DNA of 64,000 bases, taken from assembly GCA_023512835.1 (NCBI GenBank), contig CM042090.1, positions 53,679,365 through 53,743,364 on the forward strand, given 5' to 3'. The notes beneath the pieces are model-generated. The model was not told where the DNA came from and made no database searches. It saw nothing but the letters and a program-made list of their open reading frames with translations. The position numbers and the translations under genes are program-made. This DNA comes from Taxillus chinensis. Lineage: Eukaryota; Streptophyta; Magnoliopsida; Santalales; Loranthaceae. Each line of letters opens with the position of its first letter. The first letter of the stretch is position 1. This document shows positions 1 to 9,644 of this stretch, one piece after another.

Positions 1-1371
1 GAATTTTATGCATCTGTCTCTGTGAGTGAGGATGAACTGATAGGGGTTGTGCAAGGGGTTTATATCAGAATTACCCCTGAAATTATTAGACATTGCTTTA
101 ACCTCCCTGCACCCAGTGATAGCCTTCCTCAGCTAAGCCTAGGAGAATTTGGTACTGCATGCAACTATGCTAGAAAATTTCATAGTAGAAGGCAGTATAC
201 CAAGAATGGTTTTGTTGGAAGATTTAGATGCCTAGCTTACCTGGTAGGGAAATGCTTATTGATTCAGACCAGTGGGATAGATAGTGTGCCTAAGCCACAT
301 CTGGAGTTGATGTATAGCATTGATCATATGCTAAATGTGGATTGGGCCACTACCATTTTTAAATGGTGGAAGAAAAACTCATCGAAGAAGATAAATGGCA
401 GATTTTTGTGTTTGATATTTCAAAGCATGCCTGCTTTGCATTTTTCCTCCATGGATAGCATCACTTTTCCTTCTCACTAGGTGTTAAGAGTATTGCATGC
501 TGAAGGAGGTTTGGGGATCAGTACCAGAGGTCATTGGGCAACCAATGTTCCTCCACCATCACAGCCCGCTAAGCACAGTGTTCATGTGGAACGATCCACT
601 GACTTTGCAAGGGAGACCTCTCCTCATTTGGATCAAAGGAAGAAGACTCTATACAAACTCACTGCCATGTACATGCAGTTTAATGTACACAAAGAAGATA
701 TTTTCAATTTCTTTCAAGGCATTAGTGGGCAGGTGGTGAGCGAAGTGGAGGTCATCAATTGGGCAGTCACTAATGGGCACATCACTAGTGCCCAATTTGA
801 AGAATTAATGGCCCTCATCTCTGGAGACCAACACGCTACTTCACAACCTAGAACCTGAGCATGGGAGGCCCCAGACGTAGCTGCTCATGCATCTCCTAGA
901 GCATGGGAAGCCCCAGAAGCTCCTCCTGCTGCATCTACCGAAGCTTGGAGGCAAGAAACACAGCAGCTCAGGGAGGCAAATGCCAGAACCCAGCGTGAGG
1001 TGGAAGCCCTGAGGAAGGACAACAAAGAAGTCAAAGGCCTCCTAGGCAAAATCTGGAAGGCCTTGAGCAAGAGGAAAGCATCAAAACGTTCTCCTATAGT
1101 GGAGATATCTGATGAAGAACCCTCTCCATCCCCTGAAGTTTCTTATCCAGCCCAGGCAGATCCACCTCAACCAGAATCTTCGGCTAGGCCGTCCTACTAT
1201 CAACCAGAGGAGGCAGAGCCAGCAACAGGGTATTCACCCTTCCAGCCTCAAGAGGAGACAGAGCCAGGCAAGGGTATTCACCCTTCCGGCCCTTTTACCG
1301 ATCCCGCATATTCTCAGGCTCTTGTGCCTGTTATACATCCTGTCTCTTGGGGTACATACATGCCTTGCTGA
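1..1371 (+). pseudogene. Element 1: N-terminal part of env-position ORF (Transposase_32-like), broken
   Basis: The reading frame is already open at base 1, so the true start lies outside the window. Residues encoded by 1-420 resemble the 'putative plant transposon protein' family (Transposase_32-like), with the run GVVQGVYIRITPEIIRHCF and a conserved LVGKCLL segment. A second copy with the same layout is on the minus strand at 8239-9637. After this domain come a charged, probably coiled-coil stretch (about 930-1090, REVEALRKDNKEVKGLLGK) and a Pro/Glu/Tyr-rich linker (about 1110-1340). In-frame stops at 478-480, 856-858 and 1369-1371 break the frame, and a frame change near 1340-1440 separates it from the protease module downstream. 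The biochemical role of the domain is unknown. The family name is assigned from memory of its conserved motifs, without a search. Confidence 0.6.
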
Positions 1372-1413
1372 ACCTGAAGACCTTCTTGGCTCTCCTATCC
1401 ATTTAATCATTAA

Positions 1414-2145
1414 TCCAGGTTTTATCATCCGACGAGAGCCAAGCAAAGATTTGAAGAGTTCATCAATTCCACGGTTCAGAGGGCTCGCTTTATATGGGAT
1501 AATGATATCTTCACCCCTTTTAGCCTAAAGAGGATCTCAGAGAATGAATATCTCTACTGCAACGAGATAGACCTCTTCTGCAGGACCATGCGCTATGTAG
1601 TGGAGGCTGAGCCTCATAACTACCCCTTAGCTCAGTTCACTTCCATCATGCTATGCGAAATATTCAATCAACCCTTTTCCGAAGAGGTGTGGCGCCAACG
1701 CATCAATGGTGAGAATGAAGGGCACCGCCCTTGGCATGGTATGCATGAGGTGCTGATTCCGGTGCACATTGACCGCCACTATGTATTGGTCCGTTTGAAT
1801 CTGGATGTAGGACATGCCGTGCTATATGACCCAAGCCAAGGCGAAGGGTTTGCCAGACGGAAAAGACAGTTAGTGCATAGGTTCATCAAACGAATCAAAG
1901 CGGTGATGATCAAAGAAGGCTTATTGGCCGACAAGCTACCTCTTATTCACTGCAACGAAATGGAAATTCCCCAACAGCCTGACCAATTCAGCTGTGGGAT
2001 TTTTGCTTGCTACTACATGATGGCTATTCTGCAAGGGAAGGAAACTTGGGAAGTGCGTGGCGAAACGTCGGTTGACTTTGTGGCTCAGGTGCGACGAATG
2101 GTGGCCAATGTTATCTACTACTACAGCTTGCCAACTGAGAGGTAA
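1414..2145 (+). CDS. Element 1: C48 (Ulp1/SENP-like) cysteine protease module
   Basis: The frame is open from 1414 to the stop at 2143-2145, about 243 codons. The first residues after the frame change (QRFEEFINSTVQRARFIWD) read as real protein, so I do not trust the internal ATG at 1588 as a start. The module shows the order of a C48 peptidase: a histidine in DRHYVLVRL, an acidic residue in AVLYDPSQG, a glutamine in QQPDQ and the presumed nucleophile Cys in FSCGIFACYY. C48 enzymes process or remove SUMO-type modifiers. Plant mobile elements are known to carry related domains, especially Mutator-like elements and some LTR elements. Here it is the C-terminal end of the ORF that begins before base 1 and is followed by a long 3' UTR and an LTR. 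Whether the enzyme is active is unknown, but the candidate catalytic residues are all present. Confidence 0.75.
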   Translation, partial: SRFYHPTRAKQRFEEFINSTVQRARFIWDNDIFTPFSLKRISENEYLYCNEIDLFCRTMRYVVEAEPHNYPLAQFTSIMLCEIFNQPFSEEVWRQRINGENEGHRPWHGMHEVLIPVHIDRHYVLVRLNLDVGHAVLYDPSQGEGFARRKRQLVHRFIKRIKAVMIKEGLLADKLPLIHCNEMEIPQQPDQFSCGIFACYYMMAILQGKETWEVRGETSVDFVAQVRRMVANVIYYYSLPTER

Positions 2146-3676
2146 GTGTTTTTCCTACTCCCTACTTTATGCCATGCGGACATAGCATATTTTAAGTGTG
2201 GTGTATGGGGAGTGACTTGAGCCACTTGCTTGTCTTTTATGTTGTGATTGCATGTTTTTTTTATTATTTAAAAAAAATATTTTTAGTTGCATGATTGTTT
2301 GAGTTGTTTGCTTGAATGATTTGCTTGTGGAGACATGGATATTAAGTATGCAATTTTGGCCTACAAATTCTACTTTTTGGGCCACATTAGTATCATGTTG
2401 TGATAAGGGTGTTAAAGTAGCTAAAATGTGCTCTGAATTGGTTTAATCATGTCTTTATCTTTTGAATGATATCACCATGTTTTTGGAGCTGAGTTTTGAA
2501 TATTAGCTGAGCATGAAATGCTATGATAGACCTAAGTAACCCTTAAAGTTGAGTGAAAAAGAAATAAAAAATGAGAACAGCTTCTTTTAGCCTTTGAGTG
2601 CCATTTTAGGGTATGGGTAATAATTGCTACTCTTCTTGCATTCAACATTGGTTATTTAATGGTAGGAGTCAAGTAAGCATGTGATTACTTATTAGTGCTC
2701 AGTGTTTGGTGTTTAGTTAGGATGCAAGACCTCTAAGTCACTGTGACTGTCTTTGCACCCTTTTCTTTATTTTGAGATATTATTGGAAAAGGCTGTGATA
2801 TAGAATGTGAACAAGCCATCACTTAATTGGGAAATGGGATGTGAGACATCAATGAATTTCTGTCTCTCCTTATGTAGCAAAATGGCAATGGGGTATGCAT
2901 TAGAAAAATCAGTCTTATTTATGTGTTGTGTGAGTAAAAAAAAGAGTGAATAATCCATCAATGGAGAGCATAAAATGCAACCTTGTAAGGTTATTACTAA
3001 AAAAAAAGAAAAGAAAAGAGGGATTCAAAATAAAAGCCACACTGGCTTGATGCTTATGTGTGATTAGTTAGTTTGGTAGCCACTTTGGCTGAGTTTTGTT
3101 TATTTGAAAGTGTTGAGCTCAATTCTTTAGCTCATAATTTTGTCTTATCAGTTATTAGAATAGAGTGTGAGTTTATTGAGTTTGGACTAGAGTGTGAGTT
3201 CAAATAATAGAGGGTGTGTTTTCTTTGATGAGCACAATAGGGAACTCTCATGATTGCTTGGCAAGTGCTTAATCAATAGCTGATGGCGAGTGTAGAGATA
3301 GAGTTTTTCCATCCATTGTTCATTGATAGGTATTGGGCTTGAGAATTATTATATTTGAGTGAGGCTGCTTATCCTTGGTAAGAACTTAAAGGGAAACTAG
3401 GTGCTATTTTATCATGGATTGCTTGCTCACATCTAAAATTTAAGTGGTGATATTGCATGGTTGTTAGACTAGGGATATGGACATGAATGAACTAAGTTAT
3501 GACTCATTTTGATGCTTAAATTCCCATTTCATCATGATAGAGTTGCATGCTTAGGAAACCATGATTCTCCTTGATTGTTATTTTATTTTTCTTCCGTTTG
3601 ACTGCGTGTTTATTTTATTTTTGCATGCTTGTATGTTTTTGCTTGAGGACAAGCAATGGTTCAAGTGTGGTGTATT
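2146..3676 (+). other. Element 1: AT-rich 3' UTR and polypurine tract
   Basis: This 1.5-kb stretch has no credible gene. It is AT-rich, with short A and T runs. It ends in GAGGACAAGCAATGGTTCAA followed by GTGTGGTGTATT just before the LTR start at 3677. That purine-rich string closely resembles the sequence before the 3' LTR of plant Athila/Tat elements, and I take it as the polypurine tract region. A similar AGTGTGGTGTATGGGGAG run occurs at about 2196-2213. Confidence 0.6.
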
Positions 3677-5143
3677 TGATAACGTGCATTTTATGCCGTT
3701 ATTCTAGTGTTTATTTAGGATGTTTAAGAGCATGATTAGAGCCTTATTGCTTCATACATCATATATATTTGCTCTAACCCCTAGGAAGATGCTATTCGCA
3801 AATACATGCGTTTTTAAGCTGTTTTGGCAGATTTTGGAGCTAACTTTTGATATAGTAGATGGCCTCAAACAATTGGCGTGCAAGAATAAAAGTTGCTTAG
3901 AATGATGTCCTCTACCTACCACAGAAATTTCAGAGCATTTGGAGCTGCACGTGAATTCACCCATTTCACGTGCAAGCATATTTGTGCTTCTCAAGCCTCT
4001 ACAGGATGCAAGGAAGCTTGGGGAGAAGTTTGAGCTGATTTGGAGTTGCACGTGAATTCACCATATCACGTGCAAATTGACGTGCAGAGATATTTTTGGA
4101 CCGATCCTATCATTTTTCCATGCTGATCATTTGTTTCTGAAGGCCCATGTCCAAATTGTGGATGGAAGATAGAGATTTTAAAGTTTGGAGTGTCACTTAT
4201 CAAAACTACGTCGTTTTGATAGATGGGCTAGGGTACACACCTCAAGGCCCATCCAACCTCTATAAATATAGCCTCCATGCCCTCTGCTAGCTATCCTAGA
4301 CCCCCTACACGTTTTTAGAGAGAGAGAGAGGCTCCACGACTTGGAGGTTGCTCCTTGACCTAGGAGAGCAGCCGTCGCAGCCGTCGCAGCAGCCGTCACG
4401 GATTTTGGAGCCTGGATTTGAAGCCTTGTTGCGCGCGTGGATTAGAAGAAGATGTTTAGCTTTACTGCTATGGTTTTGCTTGTAATCATGCGTGAGTAGT
4501 TCTTATAATCTAGGGGAGCAATGTAGCCCCCTTGTTGCTTGCTGTGTTTATGAATATTGGGTTTGGTTGATTGAGTTTTGCATGTTTTATGAATCTGTTC
4601 TTAAATTCTATCTTTGGATGTACACCTTGGTATTCTTAGCCCTAGTCTGGGGCGGATTGAGATTCATAACTTATTTGTAATTGGTGTGATCATTATCCTT
4701 TTGCAAGTATGATTTATTGGCTTTGCATGTTTGTGTGTTTAGATGACCATTCTGGCATACAACTATTAAAAGGACCTCAATGACCATTTGTTGTCCTTGG
4801 CTTATGTTTAGCTTGTTTTCAATCAGACAACCCTAATACCATGAACCAGTAGAGATAACATAGGGAGGTGAAATTGTGACCCTAGATGCTTTTAATCCTT
4901 GAATCTTAATCCTAAAATCAATTTTTTTTAGTTTATTTAGAAAACCAAATAAAAATTAGATCTTTAGTTATAAAAAGAATTCATTTTTGCCAAGACATTG
5001 TTTTAAGCAAGATTAATTTGGTGATTTGAGTTAAAGCTAGATAACTTGGTAATCTCTGTGGGATCGACCCCTTTTTTGTCGCTATTCTATTTAGCATTAG
5101 TTAAGGGAATTAATATTTTGAGAAGGGATTTAAACGACAGTAG
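3677..5143 (+). repeat. Element 1: 3' LTR (Athila-like, starts TGATAAC)
   Basis: The LTR starts at TGATAACGTGCATTTTATG, directly after the polypurine region. TGATAA is the usual start of Athila-type LTRs. It contains a TATA box (TATAAATATA near 4261) followed by a GAGAGAGA-rich leader, and towards its end the phrase CTCTGTGGGATCGACCCC, also typical of this lineage. The right end is uncertain: TTTAAACGACA ending near 5143 gives a CA terminus, but an end up to about 5190 is possible. The 5' LTR lies outside the window, so no target-site duplication can be checked. Confidence 0.65.
3846..4275 (+). promoter_or_regulatory. U3 promoter module shared with element 5
   Basis: This part of the element 1 LTR matches the LTRs of element 5 (24705-25160 and 32072-32520) in content and order. 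Shared landmarks are TAGTAGATGG, GCTTAGAATGATGTCCTCTA, CTACCACAGAA, ATGCAAGGA, GAAGTTTGAG, then GTTGCACGTGAATT followed by CACGTGCAAATTG and ATATTTTTG. The block holds several CACGTG (G-box) cores. It also holds a palindrome with arms ATCAAAAC and GTTTTGAT around an ACGTC core at about 4199-4220, and ends in a TATA box at about 4260-4270. The CACGTG and ACGT cores suggest bZIP or bHLH control, which is inference. Confidence 0.7.
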
Positions 5144-5192
5144 CTTAACCCTCACTTGGGTTTCGCTCACGAAATACCCGTTTGTCACATCA

Positions 5193-5650
5193 CATCACCT
5201 TGATAGTGGATTGTTTCCCTATCCCTTTACCAAATCCCCATTATGGTGGAATGTTCCCTTTCCTTCTTTCCTTTCATGATAATGGGTTGTTCCCTGCATT
5301 ACATCACCTTGATAGTGGATTGTTTCCCTATCCCTTTACCAAATCCCCATGGTGGTGGAATGTTCCCTTACCTTGTGTCCTTTCATGATAATGGGTTGTT
5401 CCCTACATCACATCACCTTGACAGTGGATTGTTTCCCTATCTCTTTACCAAATCCCCATAGTGGTGGAATGTTTCCCTACCTCTTTCTATTCATGATAAT
5501 GGGTTGTTACTTGCATCACATCACCTCGATCGTGGATTATTTCCCTATCACTTTACCAACATACCATGGTGGTGAAATGTTTCCCTACTTCCCTTTAATG
5601 ATAATGGGTTGTTCCCTACATCATGCTGCCCCTAGATGGTGTAATATTTC
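5193..5650 (+). repeat. Element 2: tandem array, about 109-bp unit
   Basis: The phrase CATCACCTTGATAGTGGATT recurs at about 5193, 5302, 5411 and (diverged) 5519, giving a 108-109 bp period and a little over four copies. Each unit also holds CTTTACCAAATCCCCAT and CATGATAATGGGTTGTTCCCT. Short overlapping reading frames across the array only translate the repeat. The position upstream of an LTR start at 7149 fits the variable 3' UTR of a Tat/Ogre-like element. Confidence 0.85.
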
Positions 5651-6443
5651 CTAATATCTAAAAAGTATCTTTGAAAAGGTAACCTTATAGAGTGATCTCC
5701 TAGAGTGAACTCATAAAGGGAGTCTTGATCAAGTTACGAACATTTCAACCATGAATGTGCCATAAATGTCATTCCTAAATGATCCCAAAGTTCTAAATAT
5801 GTCACTAGCGGAAATCATCTAACCATGTTGCACCAAATTACTTTCTTGTGACTCTGAGTGTCATTCCCATTCAACCTTGCATTTCCTAGCTTGAGTTTCT
5901 TAAAGCTTTACTTCTCATGGGAAGGCCGCACAGCCGCAATGAAGCCCAGACCTATACTTTAAGAAGAACCACAGATGTAAGATATCTAAAGAAGTGGAAC
6001 TCAAAATTCTGTTTAAAACTAAGCCCATGCATCTCATCCATGTTTTTACATCTCATGTATCTCATGTATTTTACAAGCCCATGTATCTCATGTATTTTAC
6101 ATGTATCTCATGTATTTTACAAGCCCATGCATCTTATTCATCAATCGCATCTCACGCATCATCCGCACATGTGGCATGTTTGTTCCTATCCAACTATATG
6201 ATTATTGTCATAAACACACTGTCCCAATCTCGCCAGAAGATACACCTCGGAAGCTCACCCTTGAAGCAAAACGTTGACCCCCAGCAGATGAACCAATGCG
6301 TTTCCGTAGCCAAACTTACCAAATCTGAATTCCAAACCAAGGTAGCTCTTATATGGTCACTTCCTAAAGCAATCTCTTAAAGTGAACTCGCAAAGGGAAC
6401 CATAAACGAGCTACCTTTTATCATATCTCACGTTCAACCCGAG
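5651..6443 (+). other. Element 2: 3' UTR between arrays
   Basis: No gene is visible. A short imperfect repeat of CTCATGTATTTTACAAGCCCATG occupies about 6020-6140. Two paralogous phrases about 690 bp apart (near 5680-5720 and 6340-6400: CTCCTAGAGTGAACTC/CTCTTAAAGTGAACTC, then AAAGGGA) suggest an old internal duplication. Confidence 0.5.
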
Positions 6444-7045
6444 ATGCTGATCCTAAAACCTAAGCCATGCTCGCTCGTATGCAAAATCATTCCAAAGCCA
6501 CGCATTCGTATGCAAAACCAACCAAACCCATGCATTCGCATGAAAAACCTAAGCCGTGCTCCTTCGCATGCAAAACCCAAGCCGTGCTCCTTCACATGCA
6601 AAAACCCAAGCCGTGCTCCTTGGCATGCAAAAACCTAAGCCATGCATTCGCATGCAAAACCGAAGCCATGCATCCGTATGCAAAAACCTAAGCCATGTTC
6701 CTTCGCCTGCGAAAACCTAAGCCACGCATTTGCATGCAAAACCGAAGCCATGCATCTGTATGCGAAAACCTAAGCCATGAATTCGCATGCAAAACCTAAG
6801 CCGTGCTCCTTCAAATGCAAAACCGAAGCCATACATCCACATGCAAAAACCTAAGCCATGCATTCGCATGCAAAACCTAAGCCATGCTCCTTCGCATGCA
6901 AATTCGATGCCATGCATCCATATGTAAAAACCTAAGCCACGCATTCACATGCAAAACCTAAGTCGTGCTCCTTCGCATGCAAAATCATTCCATAGCCATG
7001 CGCATCCGTATGCAAAACCATTCCAAAGCCATGTTCACTAGCATG
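6444..7045 (+). repeat. Element 2: minisatellite with CCTAAGCCATG and GCATGCAAAA units
   Basis: The units follow AACCTAAGCCATGCTCCTTC then GCATGCAAAA, with a basic period near 30-33 bp and many small variants (CATTCGCATG, CATCCGTATG). About 18 to 20 units are present. Long reading frames on both strands here are repeat translations. The array ends about 100 bp before the LTR start at 7149, where variable satellites sit in Tat/Ogre-like elements. Confidence 0.85.
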
Positions 7046-7148
7046 CAGGTCACCCTAAAAAGCTGAAAAGAGAGCCAGCCTGTCAAAATGGGTATGGGAT
7101 TATCTTCACGCACCATTCGAGCACAAACAATGCGTAAAGAGAGGCAGT

Positions 7149-8215
7149 TGTTGGACCCCATTTAGATTGGGCTAGATCGCAACTAAAACTCAGCAAAAGC
7201 CAAAATCGAGACCCATTTTTATAGGACGTCAGAATGCCGCTAGGATAACACCACATAATAGAGGAAGAAATTTGGAGACCAACGCACTTGACCGTGCTCA
7301 ATTCCGAATTAAAACAAAGAAGTTAGGGCCAAAACAACTTTTGTCTAGAAAAGTCAAACTTACAAAAAGACAATCAAGCCCCCTGATCAAAGTGGTCAAA
7401 ATCTGGAGCAACTAATCAAATCCAGAACATCAGGTCGGATCCAAGACATCATTGATCCGGACTAAGGACTTCATTGATACGGAGTAAGGATCCAAGACAT
7501 CATCGATCCGAACTAAGGACTCCACTGGCACGGAGTAATGATCCGGGACATCTTTGATTCGGACTAAGGACTCCACTGACACGGAGTTAGGATCCGGGAT
7601 GTCATTGATCCGAACTAAGGACTCCACTAACACGGAGTAAGGATCTGAGACATCATTGATCCGGATTAAGGACTCCACTAACACGGAGTAAGTATCCGAG
7701 AAATCATTGATCCGGACTAAGGACTCCACTTACATGGAGTAAGGATCCAAGACATCATTGATCTGGACAAAGGACTCCACTAACACGTGGTAAGGATCCA
7801 AGGCATCATTGATCCGGACGAAGGACTCTACTTACACGGAGTAAGTATTCGAGACATCATTGATCCGGGCTAAGGACTCCACTAACACGAGTAAGGATCC
7901 GAGACATCGTCAATCCGGACTAAGGACTCCACTGACACGGAGTAAGGATCTGATACATCATTGATCCGGACTAAGGACTCCACTGATGCGGATAAGGATC
8001 TGAGACATCATTGATCCGGACTAAGGACTCGACTGATATGGAATAAGCACCCATAGTCCGAATTAAACCTTTAATCATCCGGAATAAGCACCCATAGTCC
8101 GGATTAAGCATTGATCATCCGAATTAAGTCCCTAAAGGTCCAGAAATTACTCTAAAGGCTCAGAACCGACAAATTTTGCCTTTTTATCCCCTCAATGAAT
8201 TGAAACTCGATATAT
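7149..8215 (+). repeat. Element 2: truncated 3' LTR (Tat-like, starts TGTTGGACCCC)
   Basis: A purine-rich GTAAAGAGAGGCAG precedes TGTTGGACCCCATTT at 7149, as a polypurine tract precedes a 3' LTR. The sequence at 7265-7365 (GGAGACCAACGCACTTGACC, then GGCCAAAACAACTTT) matches the U3 of element 4 read on its sense strand (11560-11645, reverse complement) and resembles the start of the element 7 LTR. Most of the rest is the minisatellite listed separately. The LTR appears cut off near 8200-8240, where it meets the end of the element 3 ORF. No matching LTR end or partner LTR is in the window. Confidence 0.6.
7437..8135 (+). repeat. Minisatellite of CGGA-N-TAAGGA motifs, about 51-bp unit, in element 2 U3
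   Basis: Each unit reads approximately GATCCGGACTAAGGACTCCA, then a short spacer, CACGGAGTAAGGATCC and GAGACATCATT. Successive CCAAGACATC landmarks at 7441 and 7492 give a 51-bp period, with about 12 or 13 units. The unit has two copies of the core CGGA(C/G)TAAGGA. The same core, in the same direction relative to the LTR, occurs in the LTRs of elements 6 and 7. Confidence 0.85.
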
Positions 8216-8238
8216 TTTAAATATGGCCGAGCGGGCAT

Positions 8239-9637
8239 TTATTTCAATTTCTTTGGCAGTGTATTAGACTCTTGAGAGTTCCAAGACATGGTTTTAATTC
8301 CCCTATTTCCAAGGAGGTCAATATCAAGGACCTTCCAGAAGGATGTCTCCTTCTTGCGACCCCGCATGCGTGTCATCACAGCTCTGCTAGCAGCCTGGGA
8401 GGATGGCAATCTTCGAGAAGGTTGTGGAGGAGAAGGTTCCTCTGTCATGGGTTCATCTAGAATATAAATAGGCACAGGGGAAGCTGCTGGAGAATAAGAG
8501 GAATATGGTTGGTTTGCCAAGTATCCATATATAGCCGGAGTAGGTGCTTCTTCTTCAATAAGCTCTTCCTCTTCAATATTTTCCTCCTCTTCAACAGGTG
8601 GTGACGGTGGGTGTGGTCTTTTTTGTTTGCGCTTAGTGAATCCCCTCACAAAAGAGAAAAGACCAGCTAACTTCTTTGTGTGAGCTTGGTGTGAACTTCC
8701 ACCTCCCGAGCCAAAGTGTTTAGCTGATCCATGAATTGTTCAGTTGGAAAATCAGAATAATCTGGTGCCTGAAAAGAGGAAGCGCGGCTGGGCTCACGAG
8801 GTTCTTCGGTGGCTGGAAAGAAAGAAGGCTGTCCTAAAAATTGGAATGAATGGGGAGGGCCTTCCGAAGTCAAAGTCACCTGTGGTGAAGGAGGGGCAGC
8901 TGCTTGGTGTGACTCATAACCATGGACACGCTGAAATACACGGCCCACCAAACGGACAACAAGTGTGCTATCCTCTAAGATGCTCCTCATAATGAACCCC
9001 GGGGGGTAAGGAGTCACGGAAGTAAGCTGTACTAAGTAAGATGTTGCTCCAACATGATCTTACTGAGTAAACGACCATACATGCGTTTCTTAAGTGAATT
9101 GGTCCAATGGTTGAAGATTAACTCAGCTAGAGGGATCCTAATTTGGTTCACCACAACATACATGCATAACAAGTGCTTATGAATAACTGATTCTTGTTTA
9201 GGGTGTTGACTAAAAACACATTTGCCTAATAATATAGCCAAGAACCTAACATGCATTTGAAAACTAGTTTTCTTGCAGTACCTCCTAGCTGAACCACCTG
9301 GATCTTGATAATTTAAAGCCATGCTAAGTTCCTAACTAGTCAAATTAGGAAGGGGAGCACCTACTTCAGGCAGCTGGAATATTTGATGGATAATTCCAGC
9401 TGAAACCACCACCTCAAATCCTTGCACTATGCCCACTAAGCAATCTTCACCATTCCTTGTCTCCTTGTAGAGTGAATCATAGAACTCGCCAGCTCCATCA
9501 GGAAGAAAAGGCGAAGGATTAGAGCATAGCTGCCGGATTCCACCTGCGTCGAGTTGCTGCATCACTCCTGGCTTCCATGAGACCGTACTTTGGGCAAAAG
9601 AGGCCCAATCCGAACAATATCCAGGAAAAATAGGCAT
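8239..9637 (-). pseudogene. Element 3: env-position ORF, Transposase_32-like, broken and truncated
   Basis: Read on the minus strand, three open blocks (9637-9332, 9322-9032, 9017-8667) and a fourth (8649-8239) form one gene broken by stops or shifts. The first two match the domain at the left edge of the window: LVGIVQGFEVVVSAGIIHQIF here against LIGVVQG and IIRHCF there, then AILLGKCVFS against LVGKCLL. The last block has the same basic, acidic and Pro/Tyr-rich linker (TKRKQKRPH, EEEENIEEEE). The C48 protease module expected next is absent, because the sequence ends against element 2. Element 4 is inserted just upstream of the apparent start at 9637. Removing it places this ORF downstream of the element 3 integrase, the env position. 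Confidence 0.6.
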
Positions 9638-9644
9638 CCGGTAT

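Noticed and set aside
1414..2145. A host SUMO protease gene
   Set aside because: No introns or host gene structure. It continues a broken transposon ORF and is followed by a polypurine tract and an LTR.
4193..4399. Small Ala-rich ORF on the minus strand in the element 1 LTR
   Set aside because: It is antisense to the R/U5 leader with GAGAGAGA and GCCGTCGCA repeats. No family resemblance was seen.
5046..5654. Overlapping small ORFs rich in HHLDSGLFPYPFTKSP
   Set aside because: They translate the 109-bp tandem array in three frames. There is no conservation beyond the repeat.
7430..8135. CRISPR-like array or a repetitive protein (MESLVRINDxSDxYSV on the minus strand)
   Set aside because: The units are contiguous, with no unique spacers, and the sequence lies inside a plant LTR. 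The repetitive frame is only the translation of a 51-bp minisatellite.
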